DNA from: Rhodobacteraceae bacterium UBA6197
GTDB lineage: Bacteria; Pseudomonadota; Alphaproteobacteria; Rhodobacterales; Rhodobacteraceae
Assembly: GCA_002422085.1 (NCBI GenBank)
Contig: DISZ01000019.1
Location: forward strand, 186,001 to 250,000
DNA length: 64,000 nt
Reading direction: 5' to 3'
Of this stretch, positions 18,720 to 26,527 are shown piece after piece (the first letter of the stretch is position 1; every line of letters begins with the position of its first letter). The position numbers and the translations under genes are program-made. Under the pieces are notes generated by a model. That model had not been told where the DNA came from and did no database searches. It saw only the letters and a program-made list of their open reading frames with translations.

Positions 18720-18806
18720 TGGTGCGGTCGAGAAGACTCGAACTTCCACGGGAGTTACCCCACAGCGACCTCAACGCTGCGCGTCTACCAATTCCGCCAC
18801 GACCGC
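18720..18806 (-). tRNA. tRNA-Leu (anticodon GAG)
   Basis: An 87-nt class II tRNA with encoded CCA (18720-18722). The acceptor stem GCGGTCG pairs with CGACCGC, and the discriminator is A, as in leucine tRNAs. The D arm reads GGCGGAATTGGTAGACGC. The anticodon stem AGCG/CGCT holds loop TTGAGGT, giving anticodon GAG. A long variable arm precedes the GTTCGAGTC T arm. Confidence 0.97.
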
Positions 18807-18935
18807 ACTGTCCAGGCTTGGTGCGGCGCGATATAACCGAGCGTTCGGGGGAAGGGAAGCGGATTTTTCGGCTCTTTGAAAAACCCTGAGGCGCCGCCCA
18901 GCCAGAAAGCTCCGCTCGGCTGCCACGGCCGCAAG

Positions 18936-18959
18936 AAAGGCGCCGCAAGTGGCGCCTTT
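18936..18959 (-). terminator. hairpin after the peptidoglycan-binding protein gene
   Basis: AAAGGCGCC and GGCGCCTTT form a 9-bp stem around a GCAAGT loop, 36 bases past the stop of the minus-strand gene. A short T-rich tail (TTTCTT in that direction) supports Rho-independent termination; the symmetric flanks mean it could also act from the other side. Confidence 0.6.
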
Positions 18960-18994
18960 CGGTTTCATGTCAGGGGTCTGGCCGGTGTCGCGGC

Positions 18995-20482
18995 TCAGGG
19001 TTTAAGCAGCAGGCTGGGCAGCAGCACCAGATTGCGCGCGCCGGTTATCACACCGACCGGGGCCGCGGCAGGGGCTGCCGAGGCTTCGGTGGCAACCGGT
19101 TGCGGCTCGGGGACGGCGGCCAAGACCTCGGAGTTCGGCTGCGGCACCGGCGCCGCAAAGGACGGCAAGGTCACGGGAACCGTCTCTGCGGGCAGCAGAT
19201 CGGCGCGCCCGCCCAGCGTATAGGCGGCCTTGCGGATCAGTTCGCTGCGGTCGGGCTGATTGGGCGCGAACACCGGCACGGCCCCTCCGGCCAGCGCATC
19301 CAGCCCCATCTGATACCACTCAAGCGCCAGATCCGGGCGTGGACTTGCGCCAAAACCCATCGCCAGATGGTGGCCCAGAAGCTCGGCGTATTGCCGTTCG
19401 CCCAAGGCGGTCAGCAACAGCCCCGAGCCAATCGCCACATCCATGTCATCGGTGCGATACCCGACCGAGAGACAGACCCGCGCGGTTCCGGCCAGTTGCG
19501 CCGGCGCCATGCCGGTGCCCAGCGCAAAGTTGGACACCCCCGCCAGAACCGCGTCACGCGGTTGCAGCGACAGCGCGGTGACCTGATCGTGCAGCGCCGG
19601 ACCAAAGCCGGCGCACTGTTCCGCGATCTGCGCCGGCGTAAAGCCCGGAATCGCCGCCGCCAGTTCTTCGCCCTGCGTGATCGCATAGCCGCGCGCAAGA
19701 CAGAACTGTTCGCCCAGCGCCTGCCCGGCATCCCCCATGCCGGCGGCGGTCACAAGCCCGCCGTTGGCCGAAGTGGTCAGGTTGACCTTGTTGCAATGCG
19801 ACGCCAGCGAGGCCTGCGTCACCCCCCCGCCCAGAAAGCTGGGCAGCGCCGGGGCGGCGGGTTCGGGCGTGGCGGCAAATTGCGGCAGCGGCGCGGTTGG
19901 CACCGGAAGCGCGGGAGCGGGTGCGGGTGCGGCAGCCATGACACCCGGCGCCATCGGTTGCGGTGCGAAGTTCGGCGTGGCGGGTGGAATACCCGCCGCT
20001 TCGTCACGCCAGAGCACCAAAAGCCCGCGCATCCCCATCGGATTCGAGGCAGCCTGCTGCATGGTCAGCGCGCCGCCCGCAATTGCGCGGTGGTAAGAGC
20101 CGACCAGAAGGTTGCGTTCATACTCGCTCAGTTGGCCCGTTGCCGGATAGCCCAGCATCGCCTGATACTCGCTGATCGCCGCGCGCGACTTCGGGCCGAT
20201 CGCCCCGTCGGGTGCACCAACGCCAAAGCCGAAATGATTCAGCGCCACCTGCACTTCGCGGTTCGACTCGCGCTGGGCGCTGCTGACGGTCGGCCTGACC
20301 GTCGTGTAGCGGCGCACCGGCGCGGCCTTGCGGCGGTTCTGGTCATTGACGATCGCGCCGCCGATGATGCCGCCGATAATCCCCCCCACCACCGCATCGC
20401 CGCCGCCGGCAAGGGCCGGCGCCGCCGGCGTCAGGCCAAGCGCGACAATCAGTGACGTCGTTGCAAATCCCTTCGTAATCAT
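18995..20482 (-). CDS. secreted peptidoglycan-binding-domain protein
   Basis: A 495-residue exported protein of unknown function. A signal peptide ends near ALAGG (~residue 26). A glycine-zipper-like GGIIGGIIGGAIV stretch follows (~33-45). A peptidoglycan-binding domain 1 module spans ~70-120 (VQVALNHFGFGVGAPDGAIG, AISEYQAMLGYPATG). A Pro/Ala linker (~165-215) leads to an unassigned helical region with four conserved-looking Cys and Ala-rich repeats, then a second Pro/Ala tail. Probably envelope-associated. It is not followed closely by another gene. Confidence 0.72.
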   Translation of the reverse strand: MITKGFATTSLIVALGLTPAAPALAGGGDAVVGGIIGGIIGGAIVNDQNRRKAAPVRRYTTVRPTVSSAQRESNREVQVALNHFGFGVGAPDGAIGPKSRAAISEYQAMLGYPATGQLSEYERNLLVGSYHRAIAGGALTMQQAASNPMGMRGLLVLWRDEAAGIPPATPNFAPQPMAPGVMAAAPAPAPALPVPTAPLPQFAATPEPAAPALPSFLGGGVTQASLASHCNKVNLTTSANGGLVTAAGMGDAGQALGEQFCLARGYAITQGEELAAAIPGFTPAQIAEQCAGFGPALHDQVTALSLQPRDAVLAGVSNFALGTGMAPAQLAGTARVCLSVGYRTDDMDVAIGSGLLLTALGERQYAELLGHHLAMGFGASPRPDLALEWYQMGLDALAGGAVPVFAPNQPDRSELIRKAAYTLGGRADLLPAETVPVTLPSFAAPVPQPNSEVLAAVPEPQPVATEASAAPAAAPVGVITGARNLVLLPSLLLKP

Positions 20483-20674
20483 CTTTCCATCCTTTCAATC
20501 AATTCCATAATCGGCCCACACGGCAATTCGTGCAGTCGCAGTGTGGCCGGATCTTACGGTTGACGTGTGGAAACACCCCGTGACCAAGGCTACATACAGG
20601 CCCAGAGTTTTCGCCCGAATCATCACCGACGCAAGCTTTTCTTGGCGCGCGCATTTACTGAAAAGACATCCCGC

Positions 20675-21388
20675 ATGGTCGAATGGATCTCCGCCCCTGC
20701 TTTTGTGCCCTACGCCGAGGCCCTTGCCTTCATGGAGGCGCGGGTCGCCGCGATCACCGCAGGCGAGGCCGACGAGGCGATCTGGCTGCTGGAACACCCG
20801 CCGCTTTATACCGCTGGCACCTCGGCGCGGCCCGAAGACCTGACCCAGCCAGATCGCTTTCCGGTCCATGAGGCTGGACGCGGCGGGCAATACACCTACC
20901 ACGGCCCCGGCCAGCGCGTGGCCTATGTCATGCTTGACCTCAACACCCGTGGCCGCGACGTGCGCCGCTTTGTCTGCGCGCTCGAGGACTGGATCATCGC
21001 CACACTGGCCGAGTTCAACGTCACCGGCGAGCGCCGCGCGGGCCGGGTTGGCGTCTGGGTCACCCGCCCCGACAGCACCGCACCGCATAATCCGCGCGAA
21101 GACAAGATCGCTGCAATCGGGATAAAGCTGCGCAAATGGGTCAGCTTTCATGGCATCTCGATCAATGTGGAACCGGACCTGAGCCATTTCGAGGGAATCG
21201 TTCCCTGCGGCATCCGCGAGCACGGCGTCACCAGCCTTGTCGATCTGGGCCTGCCGGTGACGATGGCCGATCTCGACGTCGCCTTGCGCGCAACATTCGA
21301 CAGGATTTTTGCGTCAAAAGATCATTCTCAACCACATGTTACTGACGCGACAGCCTGTCCTCCCTCTATACCGACCTCGGAAGCCTAG
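20675..21388 (+). CDS. lipB: octanoyl-[acyl-carrier-protein]:protein N-octanoyltransferase
   Basis: A 237-residue LipB, which moves octanoyl groups from ACP to lipoyl domains of 2-oxoacid dehydrogenases and GcvH. It has PPLYTAGTSA, GRGGQYTYHGPGQ, the lysine-bearing IAAIGIKLRKWVSFHG and the catalytic Cys in GIVPCGIREHGVTSL. I choose the ATG at 20675 (MVEWISAPAFVPY); the longer frame upstream has no LipB similarity. Standing alone, not next to lipA. Confidence 0.93.
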   Translation: MVEWISAPAFVPYAEALAFMEARVAAITAGEADEAIWLLEHPPLYTAGTSARPEDLTQPDRFPVHEAGRGGQYTYHGPGQRVAYVMLDLNTRGRDVRRFVCALEDWIIATLAEFNVTGERRAGRVGVWVTRPDSTAPHNPREDKIAAIGIKLRKWVSFHGISINVEPDLSHFEGIVPCGIREHGVTSLVDLGLPVTMADLDVALRATFDRIFASKDHSQPHVTDATACPPSIPTSEA

Positions 21389-21439
21389 CGAGATGACGCA
21401 ACCGCGGCCCAACGCCGACCCAGCCTGTAAGGAAAAGTC

Positions 21440-21853
21440 ATGAAATTCAGCCTGATTGCCACCTTTGCCGCCCTGACCCTGTCGACCGCCGTCCATGCGG
21501 ATGGCATCGAAGATGGCAAGAAAGAGTTCAACAAGTGCAAAGCCTGTCATTCGATCAAATCGGATACGGGTGAAGACATCGTCAAGGGGGGCAAGGTGGG
21601 CCCGAACCTTTACGGCGTCGTTGGCCGCGCGGTGGCCTCGGTTGCCGATTTCAAATACGGTGACGGGATCAAGGCCGTTGGCGCGACCGGCATGGTCTGG
21701 GATGCGGCCGAACTGGAAACCTACATGACCGATCCGGGCGCCTGGGTGAAAGCCAAGACCGGCGACGACGCGGCAAGATCGCTGATGACCCACAAGCAAA
21801 AGAAAAAGCAGGAAGATATCGTCGCTTTTCTTGAATCGGTCGCGGCCAAGTGA
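21440..21853 (+). CDS. periplasmic c-type cytochrome (class I, c550/c552-like)
   Basis: A 137-residue exported monohaem cytochrome. A signal peptide ends at VHA (~residue 19). CKACHS (~residues 33-38) binds haem, KVGPNLYGVVGRAVAS is the conserved segment after it, and the LMTHK near residue 117 aligns with the MTFK axial-Met region of Paracoccus c550. It probably carries electrons in the respiratory chain, here encoded just ahead of oxidase subunit I. AAGGAAAA precedes the ATG. Confidence 0.88.
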   Translation: MKFSLIATFAALTLSTAVHADGIEDGKKEFNKCKACHSIKSDTGEDIVKGGKVGPNLYGVVGRAVASVADFKYGDGIKAVGATGMVWDAAELETYMTDPGAWVKAKTGDDAARSLMTHKQKKKQEDIVAFLESVAAK

Positions 21854-21922
21854 CAGCCGGCAGAGAAACACGCCCCCTGATCGCGTGATCCAACGGATCA
21901 GGATTCTGACGACAACACCCGG

Positions 21923-21953
21923 AGGTGCGGCAATATTTCCTATTGCGGCACCT
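21923..21953 (+). terminator. hairpin between the cytochrome c gene and ctaD
   Basis: Arms AGGTGCGGCAAT and ATTGCGGCACCT pair over 12 positions with one internal G-G mismatch, around a TTTCC-type loop. No T-run follows. It could be a weak terminator for the cytochrome gene or an attenuator ahead of ctaD. Confidence 0.45.
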
Positions 21954-22048
21954 TCCATCATTGCCGAAGCGAAATTTGCGTTCTAGAACACTTCTATGCA
22001 GGTCCGGGTCGGGAGAACCCGTGCCACAGCGCTAAATGGGAGATCAGC

Positions 22049-23722
22049 ATGGCGGACGCAGCCGTTCACAGCCATGGTGAACATGACACGCGCGGGTTCT
22101 TTACCCGCTGGTTCATGTCCACCAACCACAAGGACATCGGAATTCTCTATCTGTTCACCGCAGGCACCGTTGGCCTGATTTCGGTGCTGTTCACCGTATT
22201 CATGCGAATGGAGCTGATGGAGCCGGGGGTGCAATACATGTGCGCCGAGGGGGCCCGCTTCATCGCGGATGCCAGCACGGAGTGCACGCCAAACGGCCAC
22301 CTGTGGAACGTGATGATTACCTATCATGGCGTCCTGATGATGTTCTTTGTTGTGATTCCGGCGCTGTTCGGCGGTTTCGGCAACTATTTCATGCCGCTGC
22401 ATATCGGCGCGCCGGATATGGCATTCCCGCGGATGAACAACCTCAGCTACTGGCTCTATGTCGCCGGCACCAGCCTTGGCATCGCGTCGCTGCTGGCGCC
22501 GGGGGGCAATGGCCAGATGGGTTCGGGCGTGGGCTGGGTGCTTTACCCGCCGCTGTCGACCTCGGAAGGCGGGATCTCGATGGATCTGGCGATCTTCGCG
22601 GTGCACCTGTCGGGCGCCTCGTCGATTCTGGGGGCGATCAACATGATCACCACCTTCCTCAACATGCGCGCACCGGGCATGACCCTGCACAAGGTGCCGC
22701 TGTTTGGCTGGTCGATCTTCGTGACCTCATGGCTGATCCTGTTGTCGTTGCCTGTTCTTGCGGGCGCGATCACCATGCTGTTGATGGACCGCAATTTCGG
22801 AACGACCTTCTTCCAGCCTGACGGGGGCGGCGACCCGATCCTCTACCAACACATCCTGTGGTTCTTTGGCCACCCCGAGGTCTATATCATCATCCTGCCG
22901 GGATTCGGGATCATCAGCCACGTCATCGCGACCTTTTCCAGAAAGCCGATCTTCGGCTATCTGCCGATGGTCTATGCGATGGTCGCCATCGGGGTGCTGG
23001 GCTTTGTGGTCTGGGCGCATCACATGTACACCGTGGGCCTGAGCCTGACCCAGCAAAGCTACTTCATGCTGGCCACGATGGTGATTGCCGTGCCGACAGG
23101 GGTAAAGGTGTTCAGTTGGCTTGCCACGATGTGGGGCGGCTCGATCGAGTTCAAGACGCCGATGCTGTTTGCCTTCGGCTTCCTGTTCCTGTTCACCGTC
23201 GGTGGCGTCACCGGCGTGGTGCTGGCGCAGGCGCCGCTTGACCGGGTCTATCACGACACCTACTACGTCGTCGCCCACTTCCACTATGTGATGTCGCTGG
23301 GCGCGGTCTTTGCAATCTTCGCCGGGGTCTATTTCTGGATCGGCAAGATGTCGGGTCGGCAATATCCGGAATGGGCGGGCAAGCTGCACTTCGCGATGAT
23401 GTTCGTCGGTTCGAACCTGACATTCTTCCCGCAACACTTCCTCGGGCGCCAAGGCATGCCGCGCCGCTACATCGACTATCCCGAGGCCTTTGCCTTCTGG
23501 AACTACATCTCGTCGATCGGCGCCTTCATCAGCTTTGCGTCCTTCGTGTTCTTTCTTGGCATCGTGTTCTACACCCTGCGCTATGGCCAACGCGTCACCC
23601 AGAACAACTACTGGAACGAATACGCCGACACGCTGGAATGGACCCTGCCCTGCCCGCCGCCCGAACACACCTTCGAGCAGCTTCCCAAGCGCGAAGACTG
23701 GGACCATGCTCACGCCCACTAG
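22049..23722 (+). CDS. ctaD: cytochrome c oxidase subunit I (aa3 type)
   Basis: A 557-residue haem-copper oxidase core subunit with twelve membrane helices. Haem a and a3/CuB ligands are visible in TYHGVLMMFF, WFFGHPEVYI (including the D-channel Glu and the cross-linked His-Tyr pair), the HHMY pair and VVAHFHYVMSLG. It opens with the TNHKDIGILY motif of A-type oxidases. GGGAGA precedes the ATG. ctaC, ctaE and assembly genes are not in the window, so subunit I is encoded apart from them. Confidence 0.97.
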   Translation: MADAAVHSHGEHDTRGFFTRWFMSTNHKDIGILYLFTAGTVGLISVLFTVFMRMELMEPGVQYMCAEGARFIADASTECTPNGHLWNVMITYHGVLMMFFVVIPALFGGFGNYFMPLHIGAPDMAFPRMNNLSYWLYVAGTSLGIASLLAPGGNGQMGSGVGWVLYPPLSTSEGGISMDLAIFAVHLSGASSILGAINMITTFLNMRAPGMTLHKVPLFGWSIFVTSWLILLSLPVLAGAITMLLMDRNFGTTFFQPDGGGDPILYQHILWFFGHPEVYIIILPGFGIISHVIATFSRKPIFGYLPMVYAMVAIGVLGFVVWAHHMYTVGLSLTQQSYFMLATMVIAVPTGVKVFSWLATMWGGSIEFKTPMLFAFGFLFLFTVGGVTGVVLAQAPLDRVYHDTYYVVAHFHYVMSLGAVFAIFAGVYFWIGKMSGRQYPEWAGKLHFAMMFVGSNLTFFPQHFLGRQGMPRRYIDYPEAFAFWNYISSIGAFISFASFVFFLGIVFYTLRYGQRVTQNNYWNEYADTLEWTLPCPPPEHTFEQLPKREDWDHAHAH

Positions 23723-23735
23723 GCAAGGTAGGACA

Positions 23736-24329
23736 ATGCCTTACGAATGGGTCACGCATCCCGACACGGCCCCGGAGAATTCCGGGGCCGTTTGCGCATC
23801 CCCATCCGATACGCCACCCCCGCCCATGGCCGAGCTGCACGCCTGGCCCTACCGCTCCTTGCCGCGCAAGGGTTTTGTCATCACCATCGCCTTGCTGGGC
23901 ACGTTGCTGGCGCTGCCGTTGCTGGCACTTCTGGGCACAGTGCTGTTGTGGGGGATGCTGCCGTTTCTGGCGGCGACGGTGGCGGGCGTCTGGTGGGGAC
24001 TTGCCCACAGCTACCGCAGCGGCACGGCGCTCGAGGTGCTCAGAATCTGGCCCGACCATGCCGATCTGACCCGACACGACCCGCGTCAGCCACCGCGCCT
24101 GTGGCAGGCCAATCCCTACTGGACGACGGTCACCTTGCATGAAACCGACGGCCCTGTACCCGCTTATCTGACGCTGGGCGGCGGGCCGCGCCGGGTCGAA
24201 CTGGGCGCTTTCCTGACTCCCGCCGAACGACGCGTCCTGCGAGACGAGCTGAACGCGGCCCTGGCCGCCGCCCGCGCCAAGGCCCCTGCGCCCGGTCACA
24301 CTTTTCCCGGCCAGCCCGCCGCCGACTAG
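23736..24329 (+). CDS. DUF2244 membrane protein
   Basis: A 197-residue protein with two adjacent hydrophobic helices (~residues 47-90: FVITIALLGTLLALPLLAL, then LLWGMLPFLAATVAGVWWG), followed by a cytoplasmic domain with LEVLRIWPDHADLTRHDP and the RVELGAFLTPAERRVLRDEL tail. This is the DUF2244 family, commonly found next to ctaD in alphaproteobacteria; its function is unknown and an oxidase-related role is inferred from position. Starts 13 bases after ctaD with AAGGTAGG upstream. Confidence 0.85.
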   Translation: MPYEWVTHPDTAPENSGAVCASPSDTPPPPMAELHAWPYRSLPRKGFVITIALLGTLLALPLLALLGTVLLWGMLPFLAATVAGVWWGLAHSYRSGTALEVLRIWPDHADLTRHDPRQPPRLWQANPYWTTVTLHETDGPVPAYLTLGGGPRRVELGAFLTPAERRVLRDELNAALAAARAKAPAPGHTFPGQPAAD

Positions 24330-24348
24330 GCATCCGCAGGCACGCCCG

Positions 24349-24385
24349 CTTTCAGCTTCTTTTTGGCAAAAATACTCATGCCCGG
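24349..24385 (+). repeat. dispersed intergenic repeat, copy 3
   Basis: CTTTCAGCTTCTTTTTGGCA followed by AAAATACTC, ending in a shortened GC tail. This copy lies between the DUF2244 gene and the convergent YqeY gene. The rest of that 281-base gap (24386-24610) holds no gene I can support. Confidence 0.6.
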
Positions 24386-24610
24386 CCGACCAGCCGCACC
24401 ACACCGGGGCAAAAAACCGCGCGGCAAAACCGGCGGGGCGACGGCAACGCCCAGCTACGGTCTTTGGCGCCGATCAACCTGTGCCGATAAATCTGTGTGG
24501 CCCGGTCCGAGTGGCCCCGTGTGTGCGGCACCACCTGCGCTGACGGGTCTGCGAGGCCCAGACCGCGCGGTCCAGTCCGCGCAACTCGGAATTGCCCGGA
24601 CCAGAAGCGC

Positions 24611-25069
24611 TTAACTCAACCGGGCCTTGACCGCCGGTCCAACCGCGCCAAAATCCATCTGTCCGGTGTATTTGCTTTTCAATTCGGCCATGACGCGGCC
24701 CATATCGCGAATGCTGCTCGCGCCGATCAGCGCAATTGCGGCATCCACCGCCGCGGCCACCTCGTCTGGCGACAACTGCCGCGGCAGGAATTCCTCGATC
24801 ACCTTGACCTCGGCCAGTTCCTTTTCGGCCAGTTCCAGCCGCCCGCCCTCTTCATAGGCACGGGCCGATTCCTGACGCTGTTTGACCATCTTGCCCATGA
24901 TCCCCAAAATCTCGGGGTCGCCGACGGTGCCGCCTTCAGCCTCGCCACGCATGGCGATTTCACGATCCTTGATGGCGGCGTTGATCAGACGCAAGGTCGA
25001 AAGCCTCTCGACCTGTTTCGACTTCATCGCCTCTTTCAGAGCCTGAGAGATCCGGTCGCGCATGTCCAT
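24611..25069 (-). CDS. GatB/YqeY domain-containing protein
   Basis: A 152-residue helical protein of the YqeY family, related to the tRNA-binding tail of the GatB amidotransferase subunit. Family segments are MRDRISQALKEAMKSK, STLRLINAAIKDREI, EKELAEVKVIEEFLPRQLS and GRVMAELKSKYTGQMD. It may take part in tRNA metabolism, but no activity is established. The ATG at 25069 has GAGGA 7 bases upstream. It diverges from carA, a conserved neighbour in this group. Confidence 0.88.
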   Translation of the reverse strand: MDMRDRISQALKEAMKSKQVERLSTLRLINAAIKDREIAMRGEAEGGTVGDPEILGIMGKMVKQRQESARAYEEGGRLELAEKELAEVKVIEEFLPRQLSPDEVAAAVDAAIALIGASSIRDMGRVMAELKSKYTGQMDFGAVGPAVKARLS

Positions 25070-25248
25070 GGTTTCGTCCTCTTTGACCCCAAGGCCCGCA
25101 CAATAGCCTGAACCGCGCCAAGGCACAAGTCACCTAACACACTGAAAACATTACGAAACACAAGAATGACTCTGGCCAGCCTTGGGCCTTGACCCGCGCC
25201 CCCCCTCCCCGTAGGTTCCAGCAGATTTTGCCTTGGGAGAGTCGCGCC

Positions 25249-26412
25249 ATGCCCGCAATCCATCCGACATCGGAAAAACCGACCGCGCTGATTGCACTGG
25301 CGGATGGTTCGTTGTTTTACGGCTACGGTTTTGGCGCAACCGGCGAGACGGTGGCAGAACTGGTCTTCAACACCGCGATGACGGGCTATCAAGAAATCAT
25401 GACCGATCCGTCCTACGCCGGGCAGGTCGTGACCTTTACCTTCCCGCATATCGGCAATGTCGGCGTGACCGACGAAGATGACGAGGCCATGCAGCCCGTC
25501 GCCGCCGGGATGGTGGTCAAATGGGACCCGACCGAGCCCTCGAACTGGCGCGCCAGTGGTGATCTGGTGGCGTGGCTGGAAAAGCGGGGCCGGATCGGGA
25601 TTGGTGGCATCGACACCCGGCGCCTGACCCGCGCGATCCGTCAACAAGGCGCGCCGCACGTCGCCTTGGCGCACAATCCGGCGGGCGACTTCGATGTCGC
25701 GGCTCTGGTGAAAAAAGCGCGCGGCTGGAAGGGGCTGGTCGGGCTTGATCTGGCGAAAGAGGTCAGTTGCGCGCAAAGCTATCGTTGGGACGAACAGCGT
25801 TGGGCCTGGCCCGAGGGCTATACCAGACGCGCGGGCGCCGGCCTGCGTGTTGTGGCCATCGACTATGGTGCAAAACGCAACATCCTGCGCTGTCTGGCGT
25901 CGGCGGGCTGCGAAGTGACGGTGCTTCCCGCCACCGCGACGGCCGAAGAGGTGCTGGCGCTCGACCCCGAAGGAGTGTTCCTGTCGAATGGTCCGGGCGA
26001 TCCGGCAGCCACCGGCGCCTATGCCGTGCCGATGATTCAGGGCGTGCTGGCGGCTGATCTGCCGGTATTCGGTATTTGCCTTGGGCATCAGATGCTTGCA
26101 CTTGCTTTGGGGGGCAAGACGGTCAAGATGAACCATGGCCACCACGGCGCCAACCACCCGGTCAAGGATGTCGAGTCCGGCAAGGTCGAGATCACCTCGA
26201 TGAACCATGGTTTTGCGGTCGATAGCCAGACCCTGCCGCAGGGCGTGCTTGAGACCCATATCTCGCTGTTTGACGGGTCGAACTGCGGCATCCGCATGGC
26301 GGACCGGCCGGTCTTTTCGGTGCAACACCACCCCGAAGCCAGCCCCGGGCCGCAAGACAGCTTTTATCTGTTCGAGCGTTTTGCCGCCTCGATGCAGGCG
26401 CGGCGCGGTTAA
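25249..26412 (+). CDS. carA: carbamoyl-phosphate synthase small (glutaminase) subunit
   Basis: A 387-residue class I glutamine amidotransferase that hands ammonia to CarB for carbamoyl phosphate, used in arginine and pyrimidine synthesis. The N-terminal domain shows LVFNTAMTGYQEIMTDPSY; the C-terminal domain has VFLSNGPGDPAA, the nucleophile in GICLGHQMLALA and the His/Glu of QHHPEASPGP. carB is not adjacent. The gene diverges from the YqeY gene. Confidence 0.96.
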   Translation: MPAIHPTSEKPTALIALADGSLFYGYGFGATGETVAELVFNTAMTGYQEIMTDPSYAGQVVTFTFPHIGNVGVTDEDDEAMQPVAAGMVVKWDPTEPSNWRASGDLVAWLEKRGRIGIGGIDTRRLTRAIRQQGAPHVALAHNPAGDFDVAALVKKARGWKGLVGLDLAKEVSCAQSYRWDEQRWAWPEGYTRRAGAGLRVVAIDYGAKRNILRCLASAGCEVTVLPATATAEEVLALDPEGVFLSNGPGDPAATGAYAVPMIQGVLAADLPVFGICLGHQMLALALGGKTVKMNHGHHGANHPVKDVESGKVEITSMNHGFAVDSQTLPQGVLETHISLFDGSNCGIRMADRPVFSVQHHPEASPGPQDSFYLFERFAASMQARRG

Positions 26413-26466
26413 TTTCGCGGCCAACCGCTTTGCGGCCCGAAATTGCCGCCAAGATACCCTGATCTG

Positions 26467-26482
26467 TTAACCATGCATTAAC
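26467..26482 (+). promoter_or_regulatory. perfect CtrA-type binding site
   Basis: TTAA-CCATGCA-TTAAC matches the TTAA-N7-TTAAC consensus of the cell-cycle/motility regulator CtrA exactly. It lies 46 bases before the start of the MshEN-glycosyltransferase gene, a typical activator distance. Fewer than 0.1 such sites are expected by chance in 64 kb of this composition. Confidence 0.72.
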
Positions 26483-26527
26483 CATGCGTCGGGAAGGTAA
26501 GACATCGCGTCTTGCCAGAATGGTCAC

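Noticed and set aside
18444..18749. Minus-strand open frame next to the importer genes
   Set aside because: It begins inside the tRNA-Leu gene and has no protein similarity that I recognise.
24363..24614. Plus-strand open frame in the DUF2244-YqeY gap
   Set aside because: It starts within a dispersed repeat and has low-complexity composition without a ribosome-binding site.
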